From Rhodocyclaceae bacterium (GTDB lineage Bacteria; Pseudomonadota; Gammaproteobacteria; Burkholderiales; Rhodocyclaceae), in contig JAKLLG010000014.1 of assembly GCA_023150275.1 (NCBI GenBank), forward strand, positions 1 through 64,000: a DNA stretch of 64,000 bases, given 5' to 3'. Numbering within the stretch: the stretch's first letter is position 1; every line of letters begins with the position of its first letter. The position numbers and the translations under genes were made by a program. A model generated the notes under the pieces. It was not told the DNA's origin. It saw only the letters and a program-made list of their open reading frames with translations, and ran no database searches. Shown here piece after piece: positions 37,532-47,475 of this stretch.

Positions 37532-38098
37532 ATGCGCGTACCGGGCAGCCGACTGTGCCGGTTCCTGCTCCGGCTGCTCGGCTGGCAGGTCGTCTTCGTA
37601 GCACCACCGTCGCCGAAGACGGTGATCATCGGTTATCCGCACACCTCCAACTGGGATTTCCCGGTCACCATGCTGTGGCGCTTCGCCACTGGCTTTCCGA
37701 TGCAATGGGTGGCCAAGAAGGAGATGTTCGAGAACCCGCTCGGCAGCCTCTTCCAGCGCTGGGGCGGCATTCCGCTCGATCGCAGCAAGCCGGACGGGTT
37801 CATCGAGCAGGTCTGCGCCGAATTCGCGCGGCGCGAGAGCTTCCATCTCGCCATCGCGCCCGAGGGTACGCGCAAGCGCACCGATCACTGGAAGACCGGC
37901 TTCCACCGCATCGCCGTGGCCGCCGGTGTGCCGCTCGGTCTGGCCTTTCTCGACTACGGCAGGAAACAGCTCGGCATCGCCGAATGGATCGTGCTGTCCG
38001 GCGATCGCGAAGCCGATCTCGAACGCATCCGCGCCTACTACGCGGACAAGCGCGGCTACCGTCCGGAACGCGCAGGCGACATCCGCTTCAAGGATTAG
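37532..38098 (+). CDS. PlsC-like acyltransferase
   Basis: A 188-residue protein with the glycerolipid acyltransferase signature HTSNWD (His37, Asp42; the HX4D motif) and EGTRK (about 111-115). The protein is shorter than PlsC and lacks clear transmembrane segments apart from a hydrophobic N-terminus (LCRFLLRLLGWQVVFV). Similar short acyltransferases are annotated as 1-acyl-glycerol-3-phosphate acyltransferase-like; the true acceptor is unknown. The stop overlaps the convergent Lys/Ala-rich gene by 11 bp. Confidence 0.85.
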   Translation: MRVPGSRLCRFLLRLLGWQVVFVAPPSPKTVIIGYPHTSNWDFPVTMLWRFATGFPMQWVAKKEMFENPLGSLFQRWGGIPLDRSKPDGFIEQVCAEFARRESFHLAIAPEGTRKRTDHWKTGFHRIAVAAGVPLGLAFLDYGRKQLGIAEWIVLSGDREADLERIRAYYADKRGYRPERAGDIRFKD

Positions 38099-38720
38099 CC
38101 GGCGGCTGGCCGGAGGCCGCGGCGGCCTTGCGTGCCGCGCGCTCAGCCTCCTCGGCCTCGCGCTTCTTGCGCTTTTCCACCGCTTTCGCTTCCTTCGCGG
38201 CGTGCTTCTCGAGTTTTTTCTGGCGCTTCGCCTGTTCTTCGGCATGCTTGCGCCGGCCTTCGGCGGCCTTCTGCTCCTTCTTCGCCTGCTTCTCGGCGCG
38301 CGCCTGCGCCTTGGCAGCCTCCTCGGCACGATAGCTTTCCGCCTGCGCCTTCTGCTTCGCCTCCTTTGCCGGCGCTTCGGCGGCCCGGCGGGCATCGTCG
38401 GCGGCGACATCGCGTCGCTTCACGTCACGCTCCAGCTCGCCAGCTTCCAGTTCCTTGTTCTTCGCCGCGCGCATCGCCGCCGTGTGCTTGCGCTTCGCTG
38501 CGTCCAGACAATCGCTGACCAGGAACTTCTTGTAGCACACCTCGTTCTCCGCCTTCAGCGCCGCCTCGGCCGCCTTCTGCTCACGATCGGCCTCGCCCTT
38601 CAATACGCTGGCGCGGCCGAGCTTCTCGCTGCGTTCCGCCGCCGACAGCGGGCGTGAATCGAGCTGGGCCAGAGCAGGCGCAGCGGCGACGATCAACAAC
38701 AAAATGGAAAACAGACGCAT
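38088..38720 (-). CDS. Exported Ala/Lys/Glu-rich coiled-coil protein
   Basis: A 210-residue protein with a Sec signal peptide (MRLFSILLLIVAAAPALA). The mature part is a continuous charged helix: two cysteines early (EVCYKKFLVSDCLDAAKRKH), then Lys/Glu/Ala-rich heptad-like sequence to the end. The ATG at 38720 gives the signal peptide, though the frame continues far upstream. It resembles in layout the 19581-20198 protein (signal peptide, short Cys-bearing region, long coiled coil). No function can be named. Confidence 0.8.
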   Translation of the reverse strand: MRLFSILLLIVAAAPALAQLDSRPLSAAERSEKLGRASVLKGEADREQKAAEAALKAENEVCYKKFLVSDCLDAAKRKHTAAMRAAKNKELEAGELERDVKRRDVAADDARRAAEAPAKEAKQKAQAESYRAEEAAKAQARAEKQAKKEQKAAEGRRKHAEEQAKRQKKLEKHAAKEAKAVEKRKKREAEEAERAARKAAAASGQPPANP

Positions 38721-38795
38721 GGCAACCTCGGTCAGGCGGATTGGAGCCGGTAAAATGGCAATTTTACGCGTTCGCCGCCGGCTCCCCCTCCCCCA

Positions 38796-40727
<1,932 letters not shown>

Positions 40728-40781
40728 GCAGCTGGCACGCCTGAGCACGCCAGCCCGTCATCCCCGCCGTTCCGCGCGCGC

Positions 40782-41540
40782 TCAATGTGCGTGCTCGTGC
40801 CCTTCGGCCTTGAGTAGACGCGCGACAAAGGGGTCATACTCCATGTCGCCAAGATCGGCGGCATCGATCATCGCGTAGTTCGCAATGCGCGCCTCGGTTG
40901 CCCGCGGCCAGTGCCCGGGGCTTTCCGCGTGCAACTCGCGCAGGTGCATGCTGCGGCCGCTCTTCGCATCGCCGATGCGCAAGGTCGCCGGCAGTTGGTC
41001 GCGTTCCAGCCACCACAACTCGATCGCCTGCCCGTCCACCTTACCCGAATAGCGCACCGCCCTCTGCCCGAACAGCGTCTTGCTCGGCCCGCGCTTGAGG
41101 CGTTCCAGCAGGTGCGGCGACACGATGGACGACAGCTTCTCCCAGTCCGGCTCGGCATGGCGCGTGCGCAACTCGCCTGGCACATACTCGATGACCTTCT
41201 GTTCCTCGTTGAAAACGCGGCGGAACTGGTAACCCTCGGCGCCCAGTCGCTCCCAGATCACGCTCTGGCCGACGGCAGCAGTCAGGATCTCAATGCGGTC
41301 CTGCTCGCGCCAGAAATACCAGTCAGTCTGCTTGCCCGCCTCGCGCAAATCGTAACGGGCAGCGAGCGGCGGCAGGTTCGCATGCGCGGCGTGCGCATCG
41401 ACCCTGCGCTCGGTGGCTGCGGGCGCATGGGCGTGTGCATGACCGGCATGCGCATCCTTCGCCAGCGCGGAGAAGGAACAACCCAGCAGCAAGGCACCGG
41501 CCAGCAGGCTCAGTGTCCGGGAAGCAGAATTCTTCATCAT
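40782..41540 (-). CDS. Histidine-rich exported protein next to phoA
   Basis: A 252-residue protein of unknown family. The signal could be read as Sec type I (SALA-KDA) or as a lipoprotein (LLGC at residues 18-21). Directly after it lies a His cluster (KDAHAGHAHAHAP ... VDAHAAHANLPP), and the C-terminus ends GHEHAH, so both ends look like metal-binding tails. The core (residues about 60-235) is a folded domain with several Trp. It lies downstream of phoA on the same strand, behind two hairpins. Zinc or other metal supply to the metalloenzyme PhoA is a possible role, by inference only. Confidence 0.8.
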   Translation of the reverse strand: MMKNSASRTLSLLAGALLLGCSFSALAKDAHAGHAHAHAPAATERRVDAHAAHANLPPLAARYDLREAGKQTDWYFWREQDRIEILTAAVGQSVIWERLGAEGYQFRRVFNEEQKVIEYVPGELRTRHAEPDWEKLSSIVSPHLLERLKRGPSKTLFGQRAVRYSGKVDGQAIELWWLERDQLPATLRIGDAKSGRSMHLRELHAESPGHWPRATEARIANYAMIDAADLGDMEYDPFVARLLKAEGHEHAH

Positions 41541-41561
41541 GTTCGTCTCGTCTCGAAAAGC

Positions 41562-41636
41562 GGGAAAAGCGCCCGAAGGCGCTTTTTCCCTGTTTCATGT
41601 TACGCGGCGATGAAGGAGGGCACATGCGCCCTCCTT
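41562..41636 (-). terminator. Tandem hairpins downstream of phoA
   Basis: Two inverted repeats lie here. AAGGAGGGC / GCCCTCCTT (41613-41621 and 41628-41636) is 12 bp past the phoA stop. AAAAGCGCC / GGCGCTTTT with outer GGG/CCC (41562-41590) follows and has a T-run on the minus strand. The second fits an intrinsic terminator between phoA and the His-rich gene. Confidence 0.65.
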
Positions 41637-41648
41637 TGCGCCTCACCT

Positions 41649-43184
41649 TCAGAAGCCGAAGGCATCACGCATCACGTGGTAGATCCAGTTCTGCTCCATC
41701 GAACCACGCACCAGATGCGCCTTCGGGCCATTCGCGTAGATCGCCACGTCCTCGCCGGCGTGGGTTTCCGAACCCATCGGCACAATTGCCTGCTGCATGT
41801 AGTTGAGCGCCGTGGTATCGACACTGCTCAGATCGGTGCGGCCGACAGCACCCGGGCCGTTGTGGTAACCAAGTGTCGTGTAGGGCAGGCCATCACCGGC
41901 GAGCGACGGCGTCGGCGTCTCGCCGTCGGTGTTCGGCACTTCGCGCGCGAGGCCGAGAATGTCGTTGCCGCGATGCGGGTAGCCGGCGATCGTGAACACG
42001 TGGCTGTGGTCGGCAGTAACGACGATCAGCGTGTCGTTCGGATCGGTCATCTCCATCGCCTTCTTCACGGCGTTCGACAGCTCAACGGTATCGAGCAGCG
42101 CGCGCTTGGCGTTGCCGGCATGGTGAGCGTGGTCGATGCGGCCCGCCTCGACGTGCAGGAAGAAACCGCCCTGGTTCTTCTTCAGCATGCTGATCGCCTT
42201 CTCGGTCATCTCGGTCAGCGAGGGCTCGCCAGCGGTCGTCTTGTTGCGATCCGCCTCGTACTGCATGTGCGAACGCTCGAAGAGGCCGAGCAGGAAGTCG
42301 GTGTTGGCCGGGGTCGCTGCGGCGAAGCCGGCGTTGTCATAGACGAACTTGGCATTCGCGCGCGAGCTCACCCATTCCGCAGTCAGATCACGGCCATCGG
42401 TGCGCAGGCCCTTCTTCGTCGTGTTCTCCGGGTCGAACTGGGCGTTATGGCGGAAGTAGTCGCGGCCACCACCGAGCGCCACCTTGAGACTGTTTTTAAC
42501 GGTGGGCGAGAGTTCGATCATCTGGCGCGCAATATCCTTGACCGGATCGGCAACACCGGCACAGGCCGCGGCAACCTGACCATTGTGCTCCCAATCACGC
42601 ACCGAGGTATGCGCATAGGTCGCCGCTGGCGTCGCGTGCGTGATGCGAGCCGTCGATACAACGCCAGTCGCCTTGCCGGCAGCGGCGGCCTGCTCAAGCA
42701 GGGTCGGCACGCTGTTGGTGGCGATCACGGCGGACGAGCACTCGCCACGGGTGGTCAGATGATTCACGCTGAGCTGGCCTTCGCGCGCCTTGTAGCCGGT
42801 GATCATCGCGGTCATCGTCGGGGCCGAGTCGGAAGTCTGCTGATCCCACGAGTAGGTCTTCGAGAGCGCAAGCGCCGGAAAATTCTCGAAGGACAGGCGA
42901 TTTTCCTCGCCGGTGGCGCCCTTCATCTGACCTTCCAGGATGCGTGCGGCGGTAACGGTCGACACGCCCATGCCATCGCCGACAAAGAAGATTACGTTCT
43001 TCGCCTTGCGGTTGTTCGGGAACACCTTCTTCGAGTCAGCCACGAATTTCTGGCCGTTGTTATACCAGTCGGCAACCGTTTCGTTACCGCCGGTGGTCGG
43101 CTCGGCAGCGAACACGGCCGGCGCGGCAAGCGCCAGGGCAACCGCCGAGGCGGCAAGCTTGAGATGCAGATGCGGCATGGTCAT
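41649..43184 (-). CDS. phoA: Alkaline phosphatase (PhoA family)
   Basis: A 511-residue exported phosphomonoesterase. Sec signal peptide about residues 1-26 (LAAPAVFAAE). Zn/Mg sites and nucleophile are visible: FFVGDGMG (Asp70), the phosphorylated serine in TSDSAPTMTAM (Ser120), LHVEAGRIDHAHHAGN and VVTADHSH. It has inserts relative to E. coli PhoA, and the C-terminal part ETHAGEDVAIYANGP is typical of the wider family. AAGGAG precedes the start, and only 39 bp separate it from the PEP-CTERM gene upstream, so the two are probably one transcript. No Pho box was recognised. Confidence 0.95.
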   Translation of the reverse strand: MTMPHLHLKLAASAVALALAAPAVFAAEPTTGGNETVADWYNNGQKFVADSKKVFPNNRKAKNVIFFVGDGMGVSTVTAARILEGQMKGATGEENRLSFENFPALALSKTYSWDQQTSDSAPTMTAMITGYKAREGQLSVNHLTTRGECSSAVIATNSVPTLLEQAAAAGKATGVVSTARITHATPAATYAHTSVRDWEHNGQVAAACAGVADPVKDIARQMIELSPTVKNSLKVALGGGRDYFRHNAQFDPENTTKKGLRTDGRDLTAEWVSSRANAKFVYDNAGFAAATPANTDFLLGLFERSHMQYEADRNKTTAGEPSLTEMTEKAISMLKKNQGGFFLHVEAGRIDHAHHAGNAKRALLDTVELSNAVKKAMEMTDPNDTLIVVTADHSHVFTIAGYPHRGNDILGLAREVPNTDGETPTPSLAGDGLPYTTLGYHNGPGAVGRTDLSSVDTTALNYMQQAIVPMGSETHAGEDVAIYANGPKAHLVRGSMEQNWIYHVMRDAFGF

Positions 43185-43223
43185 TTCTCCTTGAATGCGA
43201 TTGTATGTCGGGATCGGGGGTGT

Positions 43224-44018
43224 TCAGACGGCGGAAGTGTTGCGACGGCGGCGGGCAACAACGCTCAGCAGACCGAGGCCGGCAAACAGCATGGCCATCG
43301 TGTCCGGCTCCGGAACGGCAGTAACCTGCAGGCTCACGTCATCGACGCCCATCTGCATCTGGGCAACGTTGGTTGCCAGCGCGAAGCGCAGCGTGTAGGT
43401 GCCACCGGCGGCGAGTACGTCGCTCAGATCAAAGCTGTAGCTGGCGAAATCATTGAACGACGGATGGGCATTAGGTCCGGTTGCGCCGCCGATATAGAGA
43501 CTCTTCACCACATCACTGCCGGTCGCATACGCGTCGGCACCGGCCTTCAACACATCGACGCGGGCATAGGCGATTTCGCTGCCGGCGTTGTTGGCGGCTT
43601 CCCAGTCGAGGTTAGCGGCAACGCGCGGCTGGCCGTCGGCGCTCTGGTCGTTCACGAACATCTTGAAGCTCAGGCTGGCGCTGCCAACGGCGCCGGTCGT
43701 GAAGGATTGCGACAGCGTAAAGGCGCCGGCGGTAAAGGCATCGATGCTGCCGTAGTAATTGCCGCTGGCCGGGCCGCTGATCGCGAAGCCGCTGGCGTGC
43801 GACAGGCCGGAGGCGGCGCTGTCGGCAGCCACAGCACCGAGGCCGCCCCATTCATTGACCAGCCACGAGGCCGGTGCGTAAGTCATCATGCCGTCGGCCT
43901 CGAAGCCGCCGTTCTGGATCAGCTCGGCGGCACCGGCATGCGCCGAGCCGAGTGCGAGCACCGCAAGCAGGCCGGCAATCCGGCCCATGCGGAAAGGTTT
44001 CTTGGAAAGCAGCATCAC
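43224..44018 (-). CDS. PEP-CTERM sorting-signal protein upstream of phoA
   Basis: A 264-residue exported protein. Signal peptide at about 10-31 (RIAGLLAVLALGSAHAGA). The mature N-terminus AELIQNGGFEADG looks like the start of a carbohydrate-binding-like beta sandwich. The C-terminus is a canonical PEP-CTERM tail: VPEPDTMAML, a hydrophobic stretch and ARRRR. Such proteins are cut by exosortase in the inner membrane during export to the envelope or biofilm matrix. No exosortase gene is in this window. The start is ATG-ATG; either may be used. It is divergent from the secretin gene and shares a 304-bp upstream region with it. Confidence 0.92.
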   Translation of the reverse strand: MMLLSKKPFRMGRIAGLLAVLALGSAHAGAAELIQNGGFEADGMMTYAPASWLVNEWGGLGAVAADSAASGLSHASGFAISGPASGNYYGSIDAFTAGAFTLSQSFTTGAVGSASLSFKMFVNDQSADGQPRVAANLDWEAANNAGSEIAYARVDVLKAGADAYATGSDVVKSLYIGGATGPNAHPSFNDFASYSFDLSDVLAAGGTYTLRFALATNVAQMQMGVDDVSLQVTAVPEPDTMAMLFAGLGLLSVVARRRRNTSAV

Positions 44019-44322
44019 AATCTGCTCGTCGTCCGATACTTGGTTTCAGTCAGGGTTGGGGGGCAGGAGCCGCCGTCGTTCGCTGCGAACGGAAAACGAC
44101 GCCTCGCCAGCATTGCCAGCGCATCTTCGCCGCGGGGCATTACGGCCGATAGCGTTGCGGCATCGCCGTCAACTAGTCCGAACGGCTCATGACAGGTCGG
44201 CCATTGTCACAATCGGCTGCACCGGTCCGCCTGGCTGGCAGCGGCGTCATCCGCTTGTAATGCTCGCTTCATAGGATGCGTTGCTTCCCTCGACAGACAA
44301 CGCTCCTTTCCCCCCACACCCC
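44019..44322. other. Divergent control region between PEP-CTERM/phoA and secretin operons
   Basis: This 304-bp gene-free stretch contains the palindrome-like site at 44173-44190 and must hold the promoters of both divergent units. No clear sigma-70 pair was found on either strand, which leaves room for an activator-dependent promoter. Confidence 0.6.
44173..44190. promoter_or_regulatory. Candidate EpsA operator, site A
   Basis: CTAGTCCGAACGGCTCAT. Its first 13 bases equal the reverse complement of the palindrome at 52594-52611, and its right half resembles the site at 49876-49893. It lies 132 bp before the secretin start and 154 bp before the divergent PEP-CTERM start. Confidence 0.6.
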
Positions 44323-46623
44323 ATGACCCCCATCCGAAGGTACTGCACGCTGTCGCTGCTCGCGCTGGCGCTCGCCGGCTGCATGCACCCCGCGTTCCGC
44401 GAAGGCATGGACGCAATCTCGTCCGGCAACAAGGAAGGCGCGCTCCCCTCGATCGAGAAGGCCGTCAAGGACGAGCCGCGCAACCCGGAAATGCGGGCAA
44501 CGCTGGTGCGCACGCGCACCGAAGTGATCGACGCGCACCTCGCCGAAGCAGACCGCGAACGCGCCGCCGGCCGCCTCGATGCCGCCGAAGCCGCCTACCG
44601 GCGCACACTCGCGGTCGATCCCCACAACGCGCGTGCCATGCAGACCATCGAGCAGATCGCCATCGACCGGCGCAACGCGCAGCAGATGCAGCAGGCCAAC
44701 CAGTTGTTCAAGAAGAGCGACCTGCTCGGCGCCGAGCGCATCGTGCGCAGCGTGCGCGGGCAGGATCCGCAGCACGCCGCGGCGCGCGAGCTGCAGCAGC
44801 AGATCGATGCGCAGCGGGCCAAGGAGCAATCCGGCATCAGCCCGGCGATCAAGGCCGCGCTGGCCAAGCCCGTGGTGCTCGAATTCCGCGATGCACCGCT
44901 GAAATCCGTGTTCGAGGTGCTGGCGCGCTCCTCCGGCATCAACTTCGTCTTCGACCGCGAGGTGAAGGGCGACACCAAGGTCACGCTTTTCGTGCGCAAC
45001 AGCCCGCTCGAAGACATCGTCCGCCTGATCATGCGCACCAACCAGCTCGAATGGCGGCAGCTCAACGACAACAGCTTCCTGATCTACCCGAACACGCCGG
45101 CCAAGGCCAAGGAGTATCAGGAACTGGTCGTGCGCAGCTTCTACCTCGCCAACACCGAGGTGAAACAGGCGATGAACCTGGTCAAGACCGTGGCCAAGAG
45201 CAAGGATGTCTTCGCCGACGAAAAGCTCAACCTGCTCATCGTCAAGGACACCCCGGACGCAATCCGCCTGATCGAACGCCTGATCGAATCGGTCGATCTT
45301 TCCGAGCCGGAAGTGATGCTCGAAGTCGAAGTGCTCGAAGTGCAGCGCAGCCGCCTGCGCGAACTCGGCCTCGACTGGCCGGATGCCGTCTCGCGCGGAC
45401 TGCTCCAGTCGACGCTGACCTCCACCACCTCCACCGCCGCCGGCTTCACCACCAGCACCACGCCGGGCGGCACGCTGGCGCCCGGCTACATCGACCTCAC
45501 CAACCGCTCGGGTCTGGTCAACTTCGTCGCCAACCCGGCGCTCACCCTCAACATCAAGGGTCAGAGCGGCGACACCAATGTCCTCGCCAACCCGCGCATC
45601 CGCGTCAAGAACCGCGAGAAGGCAAAGATCCACATCGGCGAGAAGCTGCCGGTATTCACCACCACCTCCACTGCCAACGTCGGCGTTTCCGCGTCGGTCA
45701 GCTATCTCGACGTCGGCATCAAGCTCGATGTCGAACCCAACGTCTCGCTCACCGACGAAGTCTCGATCAAGGTCGGCCTCGAAGTGAGCAGCATCGTCAA
45801 GGAAGTCAGCGGCCCGAGCGGCACGCTCGCCTACCAGGTCGGCACGCGCAGCGCCGCTACCTCGCTGCGCCTGAAGAACGGCGAGACGCAGGTGCTCGCC
45901 GGCCTGATCAGCGACGAGGAACGCAACGCCAGCAACCACATCCCCGGCCTCGGCGAAATGCCGCTGCTCAACCGCATCTTCGGCAGCCAGAAGGAAAACT
46001 CGACCAAGACCGAGATCATGCTGCTGATCACGCCGCGCATCACGCGCAACATCCACCGCCCCGAGTTCCCGGAGCCGGCGATCACCTCCGGCACCGAGAA
46101 TGCCGTCGGCGCACCGCCGCTCAAGGTACGCACCTCCGGCCCTCGCTCGCTCGGCATCGCCGCGCAGGGTGGCGCCAACGGCACGGCCGCACGCGGCACC
46201 GCGGCAACGCCGGAATCCACGCTGCCGGGAGCGACCGCCGCAGCCAACACGCCGGCCCCCGCCGCCGGCGACGAGCCGGGCGAAGCGCCGGCCAGCGGCA
46301 CTCCAGCCACCCTCAGCCTGAGCGGCCCGGCACAAGCCACCGGCGGCAGCGAGATCACGCTCGCGCTGACCCTCGCCGGCGGCGCCGGCGGCAATGCCGA
46401 AATCGGCTTCGACCCGGCACTGCTGCAGGCGGTATCGCCAGCCGAAAGCGGCCCCGGCAAGCTCAGCGCCCGCATCGACGGCGGCCGCGGCAGCGCCCGC
46501 CTGCGCGTGCTGCCCGGCGCCACCGGTGAGACGCGCGTTGAAATCCGCAGCGCCAGCGGCGACAACGGCGAAGCCCTCCCCCTCGGCAACGCCGCGCACG
46601 GCATCAGCCTCGCCTCGCCATGA
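44323..46623 (+). CDS. Type II secretion-type secretin lipoprotein with TPR-like N-terminus and cohesin-like C-terminus
   Basis: A 766-residue GspD/PulD-family secretin. Lipobox LALAGC (Cys20). Residues about 25-170 are helical and TPR-like (LDAAEAAYRRTLAVDPHNARAMQ). Secretin N-domains follow (VVLEFRDAPLKSVFEVLARSSGINFVFDREVKG), then the pore domain (about 390-590) with VLANPRIRVKNREKAKIHIGEKLPVF and PLLNRIFGSQKENSTKTEIMLLITPRI. After an Ala/Pro/Gly-rich linker, the last 105 residues (ATLSLSGPAQATGGSEITLAL...) look like a cohesin-type beta domain. The ATG at 44323 gives the lipoprotein signal. The gene overlaps the first pseudopilin gene by 4 bp. No GspC, E or F gene is adjacent. Confidence 0.9.
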   Translation: MTPIRRYCTLSLLALALAGCMHPAFREGMDAISSGNKEGALPSIEKAVKDEPRNPEMRATLVRTRTEVIDAHLAEADRERAAGRLDAAEAAYRRTLAVDPHNARAMQTIEQIAIDRRNAQQMQQANQLFKKSDLLGAERIVRSVRGQDPQHAAARELQQQIDAQRAKEQSGISPAIKAALAKPVVLEFRDAPLKSVFEVLARSSGINFVFDREVKGDTKVTLFVRNSPLEDIVRLIMRTNQLEWRQLNDNSFLIYPNTPAKAKEYQELVVRSFYLANTEVKQAMNLVKTVAKSKDVFADEKLNLLIVKDTPDAIRLIERLIESVDLSEPEVMLEVEVLEVQRSRLRELGLDWPDAVSRGLLQSTLTSTTSTAAGFTTSTTPGGTLAPGYIDLTNRSGLVNFVANPALTLNIKGQSGDTNVLANPRIRVKNREKAKIHIGEKLPVFTTTSTANVGVSASVSYLDVGIKLDVEPNVSLTDEVSIKVGLEVSSIVKEVSGPSGTLAYQVGTRSAATSLRLKNGETQVLAGLISDEERNASNHIPGLGEMPLLNRIFGSQKENSTKTEIMLLITPRITRNIHRPEFPEPAITSGTENAVGAPPLKVRTSGPRSLGIAAQGGANGTAARGTAATPESTLPGATAAANTPAPAAGDEPGEAPASGTPATLSLSGPAQATGGSEITLALTLAGGAGGNAEIGFDPALLQAVSPAESGPGKLSARIDGGRGSARLRVLPGATGETRVEIRSASGDNGEALPLGNAAHGISLASP

Positions 46624-47093
46624 ACGCAGCGCGCGGCTTCACGCTGATCGAAATGATCATCACCGTCGCCATCCTTGGCACACTCGCGCTCGGCGCGGCA
46701 CCGCTGGTCGAGCTGACCGCCAAGCGCCAGCGCGAAGCCGAACTGCGCGCCGCACTGCGCGACCTGCGCGGCGGCATCGACGCCTACCGGCGCGCCTGGG
46801 AAGAAGGGCGCATCGAAAAGAAGAGCGGCGAAAGCGGCTACCCGCGCCAGCTCGACGATCTGGTGCAGGGCATCGCCAACGCGCAGGATCCCAACGGCCT
46901 CAAGCTCTACTTCCTGCGCCGCCTGCCGCGTGACCCGTTCCACCCTGATTCCGCCACCACCGCCGCCGCCACCTGGGGCAAGCGCAGCTACGACAGCCCG
47001 CCCGATGCGCCGCGCGAGGGCAAGGATGTCTTCGACGTGTACTCGCTGTCCGCCGCCAGCGGCCTCAACGGCGTTCCCTACCGCGAGTGGTGA
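46620..47093 (+). CDS. Type II pseudopilin 1
   Basis: A 157-residue protein with a prepilin peptidase site right at the start (AARG-FTLIEM, with Glu at +5) and the usual hydrophobic helix (IIITVAILGTLALGAAPLVEL region). The globular part has the GspG-like pattern of small pseudopilins (RGGIDAYRRAWEEGRIEK ... YPRQLDDLVQGI ... LRRLPRDPF). It ends GLNGVPYREW. The start overlaps the secretin stop by 4 bp. The short C-terminal Trp ending is shared with the next gene. Confidence 0.9.
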   Translation: MNAARGFTLIEMIITVAILGTLALGAAPLVELTAKRQREAELRAALRDLRGGIDAYRRAWEEGRIEKKSGESGYPRQLDDLVQGIANAQDPNGLKLYFLRRLPRDPFHPDSATTAAATWGKRSYDSPPDAPREGKDVFDVYSLSAASGLNGVPYREW

Positions 47094-47100
47094 AATTGCG

Positions 47101-47475
47101 ATGAAGAGGCGCGGCTTCACGCTGATCGAAATGCTCGTCGTCATGGCGGTGATCGCCACGTTGCTCACCATCGCCGTGCCGCGCTATTTCCAGCACCTCG
47201 ACCGCGCGCGCGAAGTGACGCTGCGCGAAACGCTGGCGACGATGCGCGATGCGATCGACAAGTACCAGGCCGACACCGGCCGCTATCCCGAGACGATCGA
47301 GGAACTGGTCACGCGCCACTACCTGCGCCGCCTGCCGGCGGACCCGATCACCGAGCGCAGCGACACCTGGGAGATCGTCCCGCCGCCCGCCGAACCCGGC
47401 AGCCGCAGCGTCTATGACGTGAAGAGCGGCGCCGAAGGCAGCGGCCTCGACGGCAGCGAGTACCGCTCGTGGTGA
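47101..47475 (+). CDS. Type II pseudopilin 2 (GspG-like)
   Basis: A 124-residue pseudopilin starting MKRRG-FTLIEMLVVMAVIATLLTIAVPRY, with Glu +5 after the cleavage glycine. The body IDKYQADTGRYPETIEELVTRHYLRRLPADPITE matches the GspG/PulG major pseudopilin pattern. It ends GLDGSEYRSW, similar to the preceding protein, pointing to duplication. It begins 7 bp after that gene. Confidence 0.92.
   Translation: MKRRGFTLIEMLVVMAVIATLLTIAVPRYFQHLDRAREVTLRETLATMRDAIDKYQADTGRYPETIEELVTRHYLRRLPADPITERSDTWEIVPPPAEPGSRSVYDVKSGAEGSGLDGSEYRSW

Noticed and set aside
40911..44192. A 1,093-codon plus-strand open frame opposite phoA and the PEP-CTERM gene
   Set aside because: High-GC codon bias leaves the antisense frame open. 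Its product matches nothing, whereas the minus strand encodes complete phoA with active-site motifs.
44269..46599. A 776-codon minus-strand open frame opposite the secretin
   Set aside because: Antisense shadow; the plus strand encodes secretin motifs and a lipoprotein signal.
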